NCBI GenBank assembly: GCA_910576655.1
Contig: CAJTJC010000014.1
Location: 1 to 58,554 of the forward strand
Reading direction: 5' to 3'
Length of the DNA: 58,554 nt
From: an uncultured Christensenella sp.
GTDB taxonomy: Bacteria; Bacillota; Clostridia; Christensenellales; Borkfalkiaceae
Part shown: positions 16,935 to 25,743 of the stretch, one piece after another
Layout: every line of letters starts with the position of its first letter
Position numbering within the stretch: the first letter of the stretch is position 1
The notes under the pieces: generated by a model
Database searches by the model: none
What the model saw: only the letters and a program-made list of their open reading frames with translations
What the model was told of the DNA's origin: nothing
Position numbers and translations under genes: made by a program

Positions 16935-17852
16935 TTATTCCTGCAAAATTTTACGCGCGGCGGCGCGTACCTTTTCGCGCAGGTCTGGCGGGTCGAGTAC
17001 CTTAACAGTCCCGCCGTAGCTTAAAATCTGGTTTACCAGCCCGCCGTCGTCGGGCGCGGTAATGCGCGCTATAAACGCGTTGCCCCGCGGCTCTATATTG
17101 TCCATACCAAGCCATTCTTCCGCATCGGGAAGGGTGGCTTTTTCTATTTCGAGCGTGACGTCCACCATAGTAACGGAATTATAATAGAAATTAAGGTTTA
17201 TCTCGTCCCGCGTAATTTCCTTTCTTACGAAGGTTTCGCCTGTAAAGCTCGCCCGTTTTATTCTGCCAATTTTAAAAGTGCGGAAGGTCTGTTTGTTATG
17301 GCAGAAGGAGTAAACGTACCACACGTTTTGCTTGTAAATGAGTACGTACGGGTCGATTACTCGTTTCGAATGCTCGCCGCTGCGTGAAATGTAGTCTATA
17401 AGCAGGCTCTTTTTTTCGTTTACTGCCGTCTCGCAGACGCGCATTTTGTCGGAAAATTTTTTGCTGTCGCCCCAGGTTCCGCCGTCTACTATTATGTTTC
17501 CGCACACATTCTGCTCGCGCTTGTCGCTTTTTTGCTGGTTTTGCAGCTTTTCAAGCGCGGAAAGCACGCTTTTATCGGACACCTGCGACGCCATTGCACT
17601 TAGCGCGTTGACGGTTGCGTTGTATTCTTCTCGCGTAAAGTACCAGGACGGCAGGCGGAAGGTATCGGCAATCCAAATCCCCCCGTATCTTCCGCGCTGA
17701 ACCTCTATGGGAATGCCGCATAGGTTAAGCTCGTTAACGTATCTGTACACGCTGCGTTGGGATATGTCGTGGCGGCTGGCTATTTCGCTCGCGTTAAGCT
17801 TGCGCCGCGATAGCAGCAGCATTAAAATATCCGTCATAATCTGGTATTTCAT
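16935..17852 (-). CDS. WYL-domain transcriptional regulator, YafY type
   Basis: A 305-residue regulator: an N-terminal helix-turn-helix (LNASEIASRHDISQRSVYRYVNELN, about 17-41), a middle WYL domain (about 130-215, ending near YKQNVWYVYSFCHNKQTFRTFKIGRI) and a C-terminal WCX extension. WYL domains sense nucleic-acid or small-molecule ligands. Promoter TTGACT-17-TAAAAT and an AAGGGG ribosome site support the start. Divergent from a 57-codon ORF with which it shares a control region. Confidence 0.88.
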   Translation of the reverse strand: MKYQIMTDILMLLLSRRKLNASEIASRHDISQRSVYRYVNELNLCGIPIEVQRGRYGGIWIADTFRLPSWYFTREEYNATVNALSAMASQVSDKSVLSALEKLQNQQKSDKREQNVCGNIIVDGGTWGDSKKFSDKMRVCETAVNEKKSLLIDYISRSGEHSKRVIDPYVLIYKQNVWYVYSFCHNKQTFRTFKIGRIKRASFTGETFVRKEITRDEINLNFYYNSVTMVDVTLEIEKATLPDAEEWLGMDNIEPRGNAFIARITAPDDGGLVNQILSYGGTVKVLDPPDLREKVRAAARKILQE

Positions 17853-17894
17853 AGTAATTTTTCCGCCCCTTGCCGAATAATATAAACTATAAAA

Positions 17895-17923
17895 ATTTTA
17901 TCATATCGGACGGTATCAGTCAA
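17895..17923 (-). promoter_or_regulatory. Promoter of the WYL regulator
   Basis: On the minus strand: TTGACT (17918-17923), 17-bp spacer, TAAAAT (17895-17900). Confidence 0.6.
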
Positions 17924-17934
17924 GGGGTAAAAAA

Positions 17935-18108
17935 ATGACGTTTACGGCATATATTCAAAGACAGAAAAGCTTAATAAGAAGTCGCCGCGAGGACGAGCAG
18001 CCGTGCAGGGAACAGCTGCGCGATACCGACAGGCTTATGGGCGAGCTGTCGTCGCTTAAAGGACTGAACACCGAGGAAAGAATGACTTTTTCTAAGCTGT
18101 TTTCATAA
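17935..18108 (+). CDS. Small basic/acidic helical protein, 57 residues
   Basis: ATG 17935 follows AAGGGG with good spacing, and 57 codons run to TAA 18106-18108. The product begins MTFTAYIQRQKSLIRSRRED and is highly charged and predicted helical, with no membrane segment. A rho-independent terminator starts 6 nt after the stop. A ribosome site, a clean start and its own terminator make this a plausible gene. It is divergent from the WYL regulator and may be its target. No family recognised. Confidence 0.55.
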   Translation: MTFTAYIQRQKSLIRSRREDEQPCREQLRDTDRLMGELSSLKGLNTEERMTFSKLFS

Positions 18109-18113
18109 AATAG

Positions 18114-18141
18114 AACCGCCGACTTCCGTCGGCGGTTTTTT
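18114..18141. terminator. Bidirectional terminator
   Basis: AACCGCCGAC/GTCGGCGGTT with loop TTCC, followed by a T-run on the plus strand and preceded by A-rich sequence. It serves the 57-codon gene (plus) and the phosphoglucomutase gene (minus). Confidence 0.8.
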
Positions 18142-19860
18142 TTATTTTATCAATGCGTTTACCGCTGCTTTCATTTTTTCGAGCGCGGCTTCGGCGTCGG
18201 GCTTGTGGTGCGCCTTTACCGAATAGTAAATTTTAAGCTTGGGCTCGGTGCCGGAGGGGCGCACGCAGATAAAGCTGCCGTTTTCCAGTTCGTAATAAAC
18301 GCAGTTGGTCAAGGGCGAGCCTATTTCCGAGGTTGCGCCCGTCGCAACGTCTATTTTTACGTTTTTGGAATAGTCGCGCACGGCGACAACGTCGTAAATG
18401 TCGAATTTCTTTACGGGGTTGGTTTTAAGTCCGTCAACGACGGCGTTCATCTCGCTCATTGCGTTCAGACCCGAGAAGGGAATGGACACGTTGCAGTCCA
18501 AAACGTAGCCGTAGGTATCGTAAATTTCGGTAAGTCGCTGGTAAACGGTCTTGTTGAGCGAGGCGTAGTAGCAGACCATTTCCGCGCAGAGCATAGAGGC
18601 GACTACGGCGTCCTTGTCGCGCGCGTGCGTGCCGCGCAGGTAACCGCAGCTTTCCTCGAAGCCGAACACGAAGTTGTGCGAACGGTCGCGTTCCCAAAGC
18701 TTTATTTTTTCGCCTATGAACTTGAATCCGACGGGTACCTCGAAAAGCTCTACGCCGAACTGGCGGCACATAGCCTTAGCCATTCCCGTCGTCACGAACG
18801 ATTTTACTACCGCCGCATTTTTGGGTAACGCGTCTTCGTCCTTAAGCCGAGTTAAAATGTAGTCGAGCAAGAGTATGCCAACCTGATTGCCCGAAAGCGC
18901 CTCGAACTCGCCCGCACCGTTTTTCACCGCAACGCCCAGTCTGTCGCTGTCCGGGTCGGTACCGAAAACTACGGTCGCGCCGATTTTCTGCGCAAGTGCA
19001 ATACCCATGGAAAGGGTTTCCTTGTACTCGGGATTTGGCACCTCAACCGTCGAAAAATCGGTATCCTTTTTGGTCTGCGCCTCGACAACGGTTGCCTTAA
19101 TTCCTATTTTTTTGAGTATCGTCGTAACCGGAATATAACCCGAACCGTGAACGGGGGTGTAGACGAGCTTTAAATCCTTGCCGCACGCTTTTACGGCGCG
19201 TTTGGAAAGGGCAAGCTTTTTCAGTTCTTTATAATATTTTTTATCTACGCTTGAGGGCACGCTGCGTATAAGCTTTTTACGCTGCGCGTCGGTGGGAACG
19301 GGAGTGCCGAGGTAATCTGTATGCTCCTGAATAAAGCCGACTACTGCTGCTGTATCCTCGGGCGACATCTGCGCGCCGTCCTCGCCGTATACCTTATAGC
19401 CGTTGTATTGCTTGGGATTGTGCGAGGCGGTTATCATAATTCCCGCCACTGCGTTAAGCCGCCTTACGGCAAACGAAAGCATAGGCACGGGGTGTACCTC
19501 GTCGAAGAGGTAAACCTTTATGCCGTTGGCTGCAAGCACTTCAGCGGCAGACGCGGCAAATTCGTCGCTTTTTAAACGTGTATCGTAGGAAATAACCACG
19601 CCGCGCGCGCAGGCGGCTTCGCCCGTAGATTTTATAAATTCCGCAAGTCCCGCGGTCGCGCGCCTTACGGTGTATACGTTCATCATGTTCGTGCCGTATC
19701 CGATTATTCCGCGCATACCTGCGGTGCCGAATTCCAGCTCGGCGCCGAAGCGGTATTCTATTTCTTTTTTATTATCTTTAATGCTTTCAAGCTCCGCCTT
19801 GGCTTCGCCGGAAAGTCGGTTGTCGTTTAACCAGCCGTTATAGTTATCTGAAAAATTCAT
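18142..19860 (-). CDS. pgcA: Alpha-phosphoglucomutase/phosphomannomutase
   Basis: A 572-residue phosphohexomutase interconverting glucose-1-phosphate and glucose-6-phosphate. The phosphoserine loop ITASHNPKQYNG lies near residue 145, the Mg-binding loop GTDPDSDRLG near 300 and the sugar-phosphate loop RPSGTEPKLKIYY near the C-terminus. Length matches the PgcA group of Bacillota. Upstream sequence on the minus strand contains TATAAT-like boxes and GGAG before the ATG. Functionally it would channel glucose-1-phosphate from the GH94 phosphorylase at 29.1 kb into glycolysis. Confidence 0.93.
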   Translation of the reverse strand: MNFSDNYNGWLNDNRLSGEAKAELESIKDNKKEIEYRFGAELEFGTAGMRGIIGYGTNMMNVYTVRRATAGLAEFIKSTGEAACARGVVISYDTRLKSDEFAASAAEVLAANGIKVYLFDEVHPVPMLSFAVRRLNAVAGIMITASHNPKQYNGYKVYGEDGAQMSPEDTAAVVGFIQEHTDYLGTPVPTDAQRKKLIRSVPSSVDKKYYKELKKLALSKRAVKACGKDLKLVYTPVHGSGYIPVTTILKKIGIKATVVEAQTKKDTDFSTVEVPNPEYKETLSMGIALAQKIGATVVFGTDPDSDRLGVAVKNGAGEFEALSGNQVGILLLDYILTRLKDEDALPKNAAVVKSFVTTGMAKAMCRQFGVELFEVPVGFKFIGEKIKLWERDRSHNFVFGFEESCGYLRGTHARDKDAVVASMLCAEMVCYYASLNKTVYQRLTEIYDTYGYVLDCNVSIPFSGLNAMSEMNAVVDGLKTNPVKKFDIYDVVAVRDYSKNVKIDVATGATSEIGSPLTNCVYYELENGSFICVRPSGTEPKLKIYYSVKAHHKPDAEAALEKMKAAVNALIK

Positions 19861-19923
19861 TATTCAAACTCCGAATTTTGTGTCGTTACAATATTATATA
19901 TAAATAATACCCTTGATATTATA

Positions 19924-19958
19924 TAAAAAAAACTTTCCGTTGTAAAGTACGGAAAGTT
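19924..19958 (-). terminator. Terminator of the membrane-protein operon
   Basis: Minus-strand hairpin AACTTTCCGT/ACGGAAAGTT with an 8-nt loop, followed by TTTTTTTAT. It ends the rdgB-yfcE-membrane protein transcript. Confidence 0.75.
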
Positions 19959-19995
19959 GATTTTAAGCTTTTTTTTCATTTTTCTTTAAAAATTA

Positions 19996-20955
19996 TCATT
20001 CGCCCTTGAAAAATTCCTCGCGTGTGATAACTTCTTCCTTCTCGGGCTTTATAATCGTGTGCTTGTCGAGGAAGTATTTAAGCTCTTCCCTGTCGTAGTA
20101 ATTTACAAGCTGGAAGCAGTTCAAAAGCACGTAGCTTGCGGGTACGGTAATCAGTGCGCCCACGCCGAAGGTGAATATTACGGCGCATACGTTTACCGCG
20201 AAGATAATAAGCGAAAGCACTATAAAGTTGGAAAGCACGTTAAAGGTCTGCTTGTTCTTGCGGTTGAAGGTGTAAATAAAAGCTTCAAGCGGCTTTTTCT
20301 TTCCGCGGATAAGCGCGGGCAGCCAGTCGGACGCAAAGGTCAGCTTTACCGTCAGCGCGAAAACAATTGCTGTCGCAAACAGGAAAACCTGTATTAAAAA
20401 CGGCGCGAAAACCAGTACCTTGAACACAAGCAGATACATCAGCGCGACGCATACGACGTCGTAGAGGAAGGATAAGGGAACATACATCACCGCATACAGT
20501 GAGGCGTCCTTTAAGTTTCTTATAAGCGTAAGGAAGAAGGGCGACTGCGCACGCAAAGCCATTTTGTCGTTAATCAGCGCGGCGGCGGCGTAGTTGCCGA
20601 GGCTGGAAAAGAACATATTTATCAGCCTTATGAACAGCAGTCCCACGATACCGAGCGCGATTACGGTCGTATTGTGCTCAATGAGTACGCTTATCGAATC
20701 CAGCGCGCTTTCAATCTTTTCACGGATATTTACGAGGCCCTCGGTGTTGCCCTCGATAAGGTTTCCGAAAAAGGTTTTTACACTCTCTATAAGGCTCTGA
20801 AATTCGGGCAGTCCCGTCATAGCCTTCCAGAACGGATAGAGTATCGCAACCGAAAGTCCCGCGGTAATCAACGCAATAACGAGCTTGTATACAAGCTGCT
20901 TATACGTTACCGAAAAGTTGTCTATTAGAATTTGTAGAGTGTGTCTGAATTTCAT
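19996..20955 (-). CDS. Hypothetical polytopic membrane protein
   Basis: A 319-residue protein with about six hydrophobic helices (near 25-45, 97-120, 155-180, 185-215, 242-270 and 272-290), a soluble stretch between the first two, and a charged C-terminal tail containing EKEEVITREEFFKGE. I do not recognise a family. It overlaps the YfcE-like phosphoesterase gene by 4 nt (ATGA), so it is translated with it. Confidence 0.6.
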   Translation of the reverse strand: MKFRHTLQILIDNFSVTYKQLVYKLVIALITAGLSVAILYPFWKAMTGLPEFQSLIESVKTFFGNLIEGNTEGLVNIREKIESALDSISVLIEHNTTVIALGIVGLLFIRLINMFFSSLGNYAAAALINDKMALRAQSPFFLTLIRNLKDASLYAVMYVPLSFLYDVVCVALMYLLVFKVLVFAPFLIQVFLFATAIVFALTVKLTFASDWLPALIRGKKKPLEAFIYTFNRKNKQTFNVLSNFIVLSLIIFAVNVCAVIFTFGVGALITVPASYVLLNCFQLVNYYDREELKYFLDKHTIIKPEKEEVITREEFFKGE

Positions 20956-21428
20956 AATGAATTTATCCTGACCGTTTTATAAGTGATTTTGCCGTCGTTT
21001 ACTACTAAGTAAAGATAGCTTTTGTCCGCATAGCGGGACAGGGTGCCGGGGTTTAAAAGGGTTACGCCGTCTGTCACGCTTTCGCGCGCGTCGTGCGTGT
21101 GTCCGTAAAGGGCGACCCCGCAGCCGAGCTCTCCGGCCCTTTTTGCAAGGCGGGCAAGCGTGGTCTTTACCGAATACAAATGACCGTGGCAGGCAAAAAT
21201 TTTTATTCCCTCGATTTCGAGCACGCTTTCCTTTTCGCCCGCGCCGAATATGTCGCAGTTGCCGTTTATAATCACGGTTTTATCGGGGTGCTTGGCGTAA
21301 ATATACCTGCCGTCAGACGAGGTGTCGCCGAGGTGAATTATTAAGTCGCTTTCCGCAAAAATCCCGTCAAGCGCGTCGAGCGCCTGCCTGTTTCCGTGCG
21401 AATCGGAAACTACCGTAATCTTTTTCAT
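20952..21428 (-). CDS. YfcE/MJ0936-type metallophosphodiesterase
   Basis: A 158-residue calcineurin-like phosphoesterase. Metal-binding motifs are SDSHGN (about 8-13), HLGD (about 32-35), INGNCD, CHGH and GHTHDA. Small size fits the YfcE/MJ0936 group, phosphodiesterases of broad in vitro specificity. It overlaps rdgB upstream and the membrane-protein gene downstream by 4 nt each. Confidence 0.9.
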   Translation of the reverse strand: MKKITVVSDSHGNRQALDALDGIFAESDLIIHLGDTSSDGRYIYAKHPDKTVIINGNCDIFGAGEKESVLEIEGIKIFACHGHLYSVKTTLARLAKRAGELGCGVALYGHTHDARESVTDGVTLLNPGTLSRYADKSYLYLVVNDGKITYKTVRINSL

Positions 21429-21994
21429 AATTTGCTTTTCAAATCGTTAAGCGCGCGGAAGCGGTGGGATACCGCGTTTTTTTCTTCCGCGCTCGCTATG
21501 CCGAAGCTTTTTTCAAGGTCGTCGGAATAGAACACTGGGTCGTAGCCGAAGCCGTTTTCGCCGACCTCGCTATAAAGAATACGTCCCTCGCACGCGCCTT
21601 CGCCGTAAACCGTTTTACCGTCGGGGAAGCGGAGGCATACCGCGCTTTTGAACCGCGCCGTGCGCGTTTTTTCGTTTTCAAGCTTTTTGAGAAGCAGCAG
21701 CCTGTTTTCTCTGTCGCCGCCGCCTGAAAACCTCGCCGAGTAAATGCCCGGCGCTCCGCCGAGCGCGTCCACGCAAAGCCCCGAATCGTCGGCAAGCGCG
21801 GGCATAGAAAATTCGTCGGAGACGCGCTTTGCCTTGATAAAAGCGTTTTCCTTAAAGGTGGAACCGTTTTCGTCTATTTCGCCGTCGAAGCCGAGCTCCC
21901 GCATAGAAACGAAATCGTAATCGGTCAGAATTTCGGCAATTTCTTTAAGCTTGTGCGCGTTGCCGCTTGCAACCGCTATCTTTATTTTTTCCAT
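21425..21994 (-). CDS. rdgB: XTP/dITP diphosphatase (HAM1/RdgB)
   Basis: A 189-residue house-cleaning pyrophosphatase removing non-canonical purine triphosphates. Diagnostic sequences are ASGNAHKLKEI (about 9-19), ADDSGLCVDALGGAPGIYSARF (about 66-87), GENGFGYDPVF and SHRFRAL. First gene of a three-gene operon. The coding order rdgB followed by a YfcE-like phosphoesterase is frequent in Bacillota. Confidence 0.95.
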   Translation of the reverse strand: MEKIKIAVASGNAHKLKEIAEILTDYDFVSMRELGFDGEIDENGSTFKENAFIKAKRVSDEFSMPALADDSGLCVDALGGAPGIYSARFSGGGDRENRLLLLKKLENEKTRTARFKSAVCLRFPDGKTVYGEGACEGRILYSEVGENGFGYDPVFYSDDLEKSFGIASAEEKNAVSHRFRALNDLKSKL

Positions 21995-22011
21995 AAACGT
22001 GAGTTTATTAT

Positions 22012-22040
22012 ATTATAAGAAAAAGAAAAAGTAAAGTAAA
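22012..22040 (-). promoter_or_regulatory. Possible promoter of the rdgB operon
   Basis: Minus strand TTTACT (22035-22040), 17-bp spacer, TATAAT (22012-22017), 18 nt before the rdgB start codon. Confidence 0.4.
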
Positions 22041-22046
22041 AGAGGT

Positions 22047-22538
22047 TTACCATTTTAAATTGTGCAGCTGTCCCTCGGTTTTAAAGCCCTCGAAGCCTTG
22101 CTGACGCAAGCCCTCGTATACGGCGACGGCAACCGAATTGGATAAATTGAGGCTGCGCGTTTCGCCTATCATGGGTATGCGCAGGCAGCGTTCTTTATTA
22201 TCGACCAGCAGCTCTTCGGGCAACCCCTTCGTTTCCTTGCCGAATACAAGAAAATCGCCTTCTTTGAATGCGGCATCGCTATGGCGGGTAAGCCCCTTGG
22301 TCGTAAAGTACCAGAAGCGGGCGTGGGGGTGCTGCTCTTTAAGTCGGTCAAAGCCGTCGTAATAGAAAATTTGCACCTCGTCCCAGTAGTCCAGTCCCGC
22401 GCGCTTCAAGTATCTGTCGCTTATCTCGAAGCCCAACGGTTTAACGAGGTGCAGGCGGCAGCCCGTCGCGTGGCAGGTACGCACTATGTTGCCCGTATTC
22501 TGCGGAATTTCGGGCTCAACCAAAACAATGTTAAACAT
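22047..22538 (-). CDS. trmL: tRNA (cytidine/uridine-34-2'-O)-methyltransferase
   Basis: A 163-residue SPOUT methyltransferase of the TrmL type, methylating the wobble ribose of tRNA-Leu isoacceptors. Motifs: N-terminal LVEPEIPQNTGNIVRTC, GLDYWDEV, VFGKETKGLPEELL and the SAM-knot segment RIPMIGETRSLNLSNSVAVAVYE. The start codon sits 6 nt after a -10 box, suggesting a leaderless mRNA. Confidence 0.94.
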   Translation of the reverse strand: MFNIVLVEPEIPQNTGNIVRTCHATGCRLHLVKPLGFEISDRYLKRAGLDYWDEVQIFYYDGFDRLKEQHPHARFWYFTTKGLTRHSDAAFKEGDFLVFGKETKGLPEELLVDNKERCLRIPMIGETRSLNLSNSVAVAVYEGLRQQGFEGFKTEGQLHNLKW

Positions 22539-22544
22539 AAATAT

Positions 22545-22573
22545 ATTCTAAAATAAATTAAGCATATTTGCAA
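22545..22573 (-). promoter_or_regulatory. trmL promoter, apparently leaderless
   Basis: Minus strand TTGCAA (22568-22573), 17-bp spacer, TAGAAT (22545-22550), six bases, then ATG at 22538. It is back to back with the symporter promoter at 22583. Confidence 0.6.
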
Positions 22574-22582
22574 ACGATTTGT

Positions 22583-22611
22583 TTGACAGCATATTAAAAA
22601 GTTGTTAAAAT
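22583..22611 (+). promoter_or_regulatory. Promoter of the Na/Pi symporter gene
   Basis: TTGACA (22583-22588), 17-bp spacer, TAAAAT (22606-22611), about 30 nt before ATG 22642. Confidence 0.65.
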
Positions 22612-22641
22612 TTAACTGATAAATTCTTCGTGGAGAAATGT

Positions 22642-24381
22642 ATGCAAAATTACCTGCTTGCATTGTCGGCAGGAGACGTTCTCACCGTTTTCAACAGTCT
22701 GTTTTTCGTGCTCGGCGGCGTCACCGTGTTTATGATAGGAATGAACATGATGGGTCACAACATAGAGAAAGCGGCAGGAAAGTCCATAAGAAGGCTTATG
22801 GGCAAGGCTACGGCAAACCGCTTTGCGGGAGTGGGAACGGGTGCGGCTGTTACGGCGCTTGTAAACAGCTCGTCGGCGACTACGGTTATGATAGTCGGCT
22901 TCGTCAACGTCGGGCTGATGACGCTTACGCAGGCGGCGTCGGTGATAATGGGCGCGAATATCGGAACGACGGTTTCGGCGTTCATAATGGCGCTTTCCAC
23001 AGCGGACGGCGCGCAGCTTTCTATAGCGGGGCTGTTTGCTTTGATTTCCTTCGTAGGACTTATTCTTACGATAGCCTGCAAAAGCGAAAAGTTAAAGCAG
23101 CTCGGCTGTATTTTAGAGGGCGTCGGACTGATTTTCATAGGTCTTAACGTAATGTCCCGCGCGGTCGGCGACCTCGTCGATTCCGAGAATATAGGCGGGT
23201 CGATAGAAAATCTTTTCAAAAGCCTCGGCAACGGCAGGGGCACGCTTACCTGGGAAGTAATAGTTCTGTTTATTCTCGGCGCGCTGTTAACTGCGGTTAT
23301 GCAGTCCTCGGGCGCGCTTACGGCTATTGTAATTTCCCTTGCAAGCTCGGGTCTTATTTCCCTGCAAATGGCAATGTGCATTATTCTCGGCACCAACGTG
23401 GGCACTTGCTTTACGTCGGTGCTGTCGTCAATGGGCGCAAGCGCCAACGCAAAGCGGGCAGCGGCTATTCACCTGCTGTTCAACGTGGCGGGTTCGGTGG
23501 CGTTCATGTTCCCCGTGGCGTTTGCGGGCAAATATATAGCAAATTTTTTCGACAGCTTCATTGCCGACACCGAGTGGCAGATTGCGCTCTTCCACATGGC
23601 GTTCAATCTTATAACTACGGCGCTGCTTCTGCCGTTTATAAAATATCTCGTCAAGCTTTCGTGCCTTATAGTGCGCGACAAGCCCTGCGCGTGCGACGGG
23701 GAAAGGGAATATCTCGACCCCCGACTTCTCAAAGCGCCCGCGATAGCGGTTGCGCAGGTCAGAAAACAGCTCGTCAAAATGGGCGAGGAGGCGTTTTCCA
23801 ACTATAAGCTATCTCTGGATATGCTGCTGTCGGGAGACACCTCCAAGAAAACCGAGTTCGAGCGTACCGAGCAAGGACTGGACGCGCTCAATAAAAGGAT
23901 AGTTAACTATTTGATTCAGCTTTCGTTGCAGGAGGTTTCCGAAAGCGACGAAAAGAAGATAAGCTCGTTTTTCCGCGTTTCGTCGGATTTGGAGAGGATA
24001 GGCGACTACGCCGAAAACATTATGGAATACGCCGAAAAGGCCGAGGAGCTGAAACTTGCGTTTTCCGAGCACGCCAAGGCGGAAATCCTTGAAATGGATT
24101 TGCACATTACCAACCTCTTCGGGCACGTTAACAACGTGTTCAGGTACAGCGATTTAAGCAGTATGCCGCAGGTCGAGGAGGAGGAAAACGAAACCGACCG
24201 TATGAACAGAGTAATGCAGCGCTCGCATTTAAAGCGAATGAACGAGGGCGCTTGCTCGCCCGAAACGGGCGCCATATTTTTACAGCTTGCCGTAAATATG
24301 GAAAGAATAGGCGACCACATGCACAATATTGCCGATTCCGTGTTGAGCTACGGACATAGCGCGGTATCGGTCAATAAATAA
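22642..24381 (+). CDS. Na+/phosphate symporter with PhoU-like domain
   Basis: A 579-residue transporter of the NptA/PNaS family. Two inverted half-repeats carry the signature Ser-rich motifs VNSSSATTVM (about 70-79) and MQSSGALTAIV (about 220), with about eight membrane helices in residues 1-345. A cytoplasmic PhoU-like helical domain (about 365-579) contains repeated ERIGDYAENI and ERIGDHMHNIAD motifs. ATG 22642 follows GGAGAAA at good spacing; an in-frame GTG at 22630 is less likely. Such proteins import phosphate with sodium. Confidence 0.92.
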   Translation: MQNYLLALSAGDVLTVFNSLFFVLGGVTVFMIGMNMMGHNIEKAAGKSIRRLMGKATANRFAGVGTGAAVTALVNSSSATTVMIVGFVNVGLMTLTQAASVIMGANIGTTVSAFIMALSTADGAQLSIAGLFALISFVGLILTIACKSEKLKQLGCILEGVGLIFIGLNVMSRAVGDLVDSENIGGSIENLFKSLGNGRGTLTWEVIVLFILGALLTAVMQSSGALTAIVISLASSGLISLQMAMCIILGTNVGTCFTSVLSSMGASANAKRAAAIHLLFNVAGSVAFMFPVAFAGKYIANFFDSFIADTEWQIALFHMAFNLITTALLLPFIKYLVKLSCLIVRDKPCACDGEREYLDPRLLKAPAIAVAQVRKQLVKMGEEAFSNYKLSLDMLLSGDTSKKTEFERTEQGLDALNKRIVNYLIQLSLQEVSESDEKKISSFFRVSSDLERIGDYAENIMEYAEKAEELKLAFSEHAKAEILEMDLHITNLFGHVNNVFRYSDLSSMPQVEEEENETDRMNRVMQRSHLKRMNEGACSPETGAIFLQLAVNMERIGDHMHNIADSVLSYGHSAVSVNK

Positions 24382-24398
24382 CCGTTAAGGAGACAATT

Positions 24399-25694
24399 AT
24401 GAAAAGAACTTATATTAAAAATCTGACCGAGGGTCAGTGCTGCGTAAAGGGATACGTCGAAACTATCCGCGACAAGAAGATAATGTTTCTCGTCATCCGC
24501 GACGTAACGGGCGCGGTGCAGGTAACAATCGTAAAGGACGAGTGCCCCGAGGTGTATGAGGAAGCCAAAAAGCTTACCCCGCATAGCTTCGTGTCCATAG
24601 AGGGCAAGTGCGTATTCTCGGAATACGTCAGAAACGGCGGCAAGGAAATTTATCCGGACAAGCTTGAAATTATGAGCGTGGCGGACGTTCTGCCCATCGC
24701 GCCCGATTCGGGTCCCGACCTTCGTATGGACTACCGCTGGATTGACCTGCGCGACGAGAAAAAGGTATTAATGTTCAAAATTCAGTCCGCGTTTGAAAAG
24801 TATGCGGTCGAGTTCTTCGACAAAGAGGGCTTTATAGAAATTCACACGCCCAAAATAACCACGATTTCGTCCGAGGGCGGCAGCGAGGTTTTCGAAATGA
24901 AATACTTCGACCAGAAGGCGTACCTTACCCAGAGCCCGCAGCTGTATAAGCAGATGTCAATGATGGCGGGCTTCGACAAGACCTACGAGATTGGCGAGCT
25001 GTTCCGTTCCAACCCCAGCTTCACAAACCGCCATGCAACCGAATTTACCTGCATCGACGTTGAAATTTCGTTTATCGATTCCCACCACGAGGTAATGGAC
25101 GTCGAGGAAGCGATGTTCAAATATATAATGAAAGGAATGAACGAGCAGTACGGCGAGGAATACAAAAGGGTATTCGGCAAGGATATGATAGAGATGAACT
25201 ACGACATCCCCAGAATTCCCCTGCACGAAGCTTATAAAATTTTAAAGGAAGAAATGAATTACGAGGTTCCCCGCGCCTTGAAGGGCGACCTTGACCCCGA
25301 CGGCGAAAAGCTTATCTGCGAGTATGCAAAAAAGAAGTACGGCAGCGACTTCGTGTTTATAACCGACTTCCCCGCAAAGGCGCGCGCGTTCTACACTATG
25401 CGCAAAGAGGACGACCCCGAGCTTTCAAAAAGCTACGATTTGCTTTTCAAGGGTCTTGAAATTACCAGCGGCGCCCAGCGCGAGCACCGCTACGAGCAGC
25501 TTAAAAACAACATTATAGAAAACGGAATAAACCCCGATGATATGAAGGTGTACCTCGACTTCTTCCGTTACGGCGCCCCCACGCACGGCGGCTTCGGTCT
25601 CGGTATTGCAAGAACGCTTGCAAAGCTGTTCGATTTGCCCAACGTGCGCGACGTAATTTTCATATTCCGCGGCCCCAACCGCTTGACTCCGTAA
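24399..25694 (+). CDS. aspS: Archaeal-type aspartyl-tRNA synthetase, probably Asp/Asn non-discriminating
   Basis: A 431-residue class II synthetase of the compact archaeal type: OB-fold anticodon domain (1-about 105) and catalytic core without the bacterial GAD insert. Motif 2 region is ELFRSNPSFTNRHATEFTCIDVEISF; GAQREHRYEQL matches the aspartate site loop. Many Bacillota carry this type as aspartate-tRNA(Asn) ligase beside GatCAB amidotransferase, but gatCAB is not in the window. Motif 3 reads GGFGLGIART, where the family normally has G-x-E/G-R, and the end is IFRGPNRLTP rather than LFPRDxxRLTP. This could affect ATP binding or be lineage-specific. Good AAGGAG site; terminator follows. Confidence 0.88.
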   Translation: MKRTYIKNLTEGQCCVKGYVETIRDKKIMFLVIRDVTGAVQVTIVKDECPEVYEEAKKLTPHSFVSIEGKCVFSEYVRNGGKEIYPDKLEIMSVADVLPIAPDSGPDLRMDYRWIDLRDEKKVLMFKIQSAFEKYAVEFFDKEGFIEIHTPKITTISSEGGSEVFEMKYFDQKAYLTQSPQLYKQMSMMAGFDKTYEIGELFRSNPSFTNRHATEFTCIDVEISFIDSHHEVMDVEEAMFKYIMKGMNEQYGEEYKRVFGKDMIEMNYDIPRIPLHEAYKILKEEMNYEVPRALKGDLDPDGEKLICEYAKKKYGSDFVFITDFPAKARAFYTMRKEDDPELSKSYDLLFKGLEITSGAQREHRYEQLKNNIIENGINPDDMKVYLDFFRYGAPTHGGFGLGIARTLAKLFDLPNVRDVIFIFRGPNRLTP

Positions 25695-25702
25695 AAAAAG
25701 CT

Positions 25703-25729
25703 ATCCACCCGCGCCGCGGGTGGATTATT
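25703..25729 (+). terminator. Rho-independent terminator
   Basis: ATCCACCCGC/GCGGGTGGAT with a 3-nt loop, then TATTA. Its stem is almost identical to the terminator at 55205-55225 on the far side of the glycan locus. Confidence 0.75.
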
Positions 25730-25743
25730 AACGACAGGTAATT

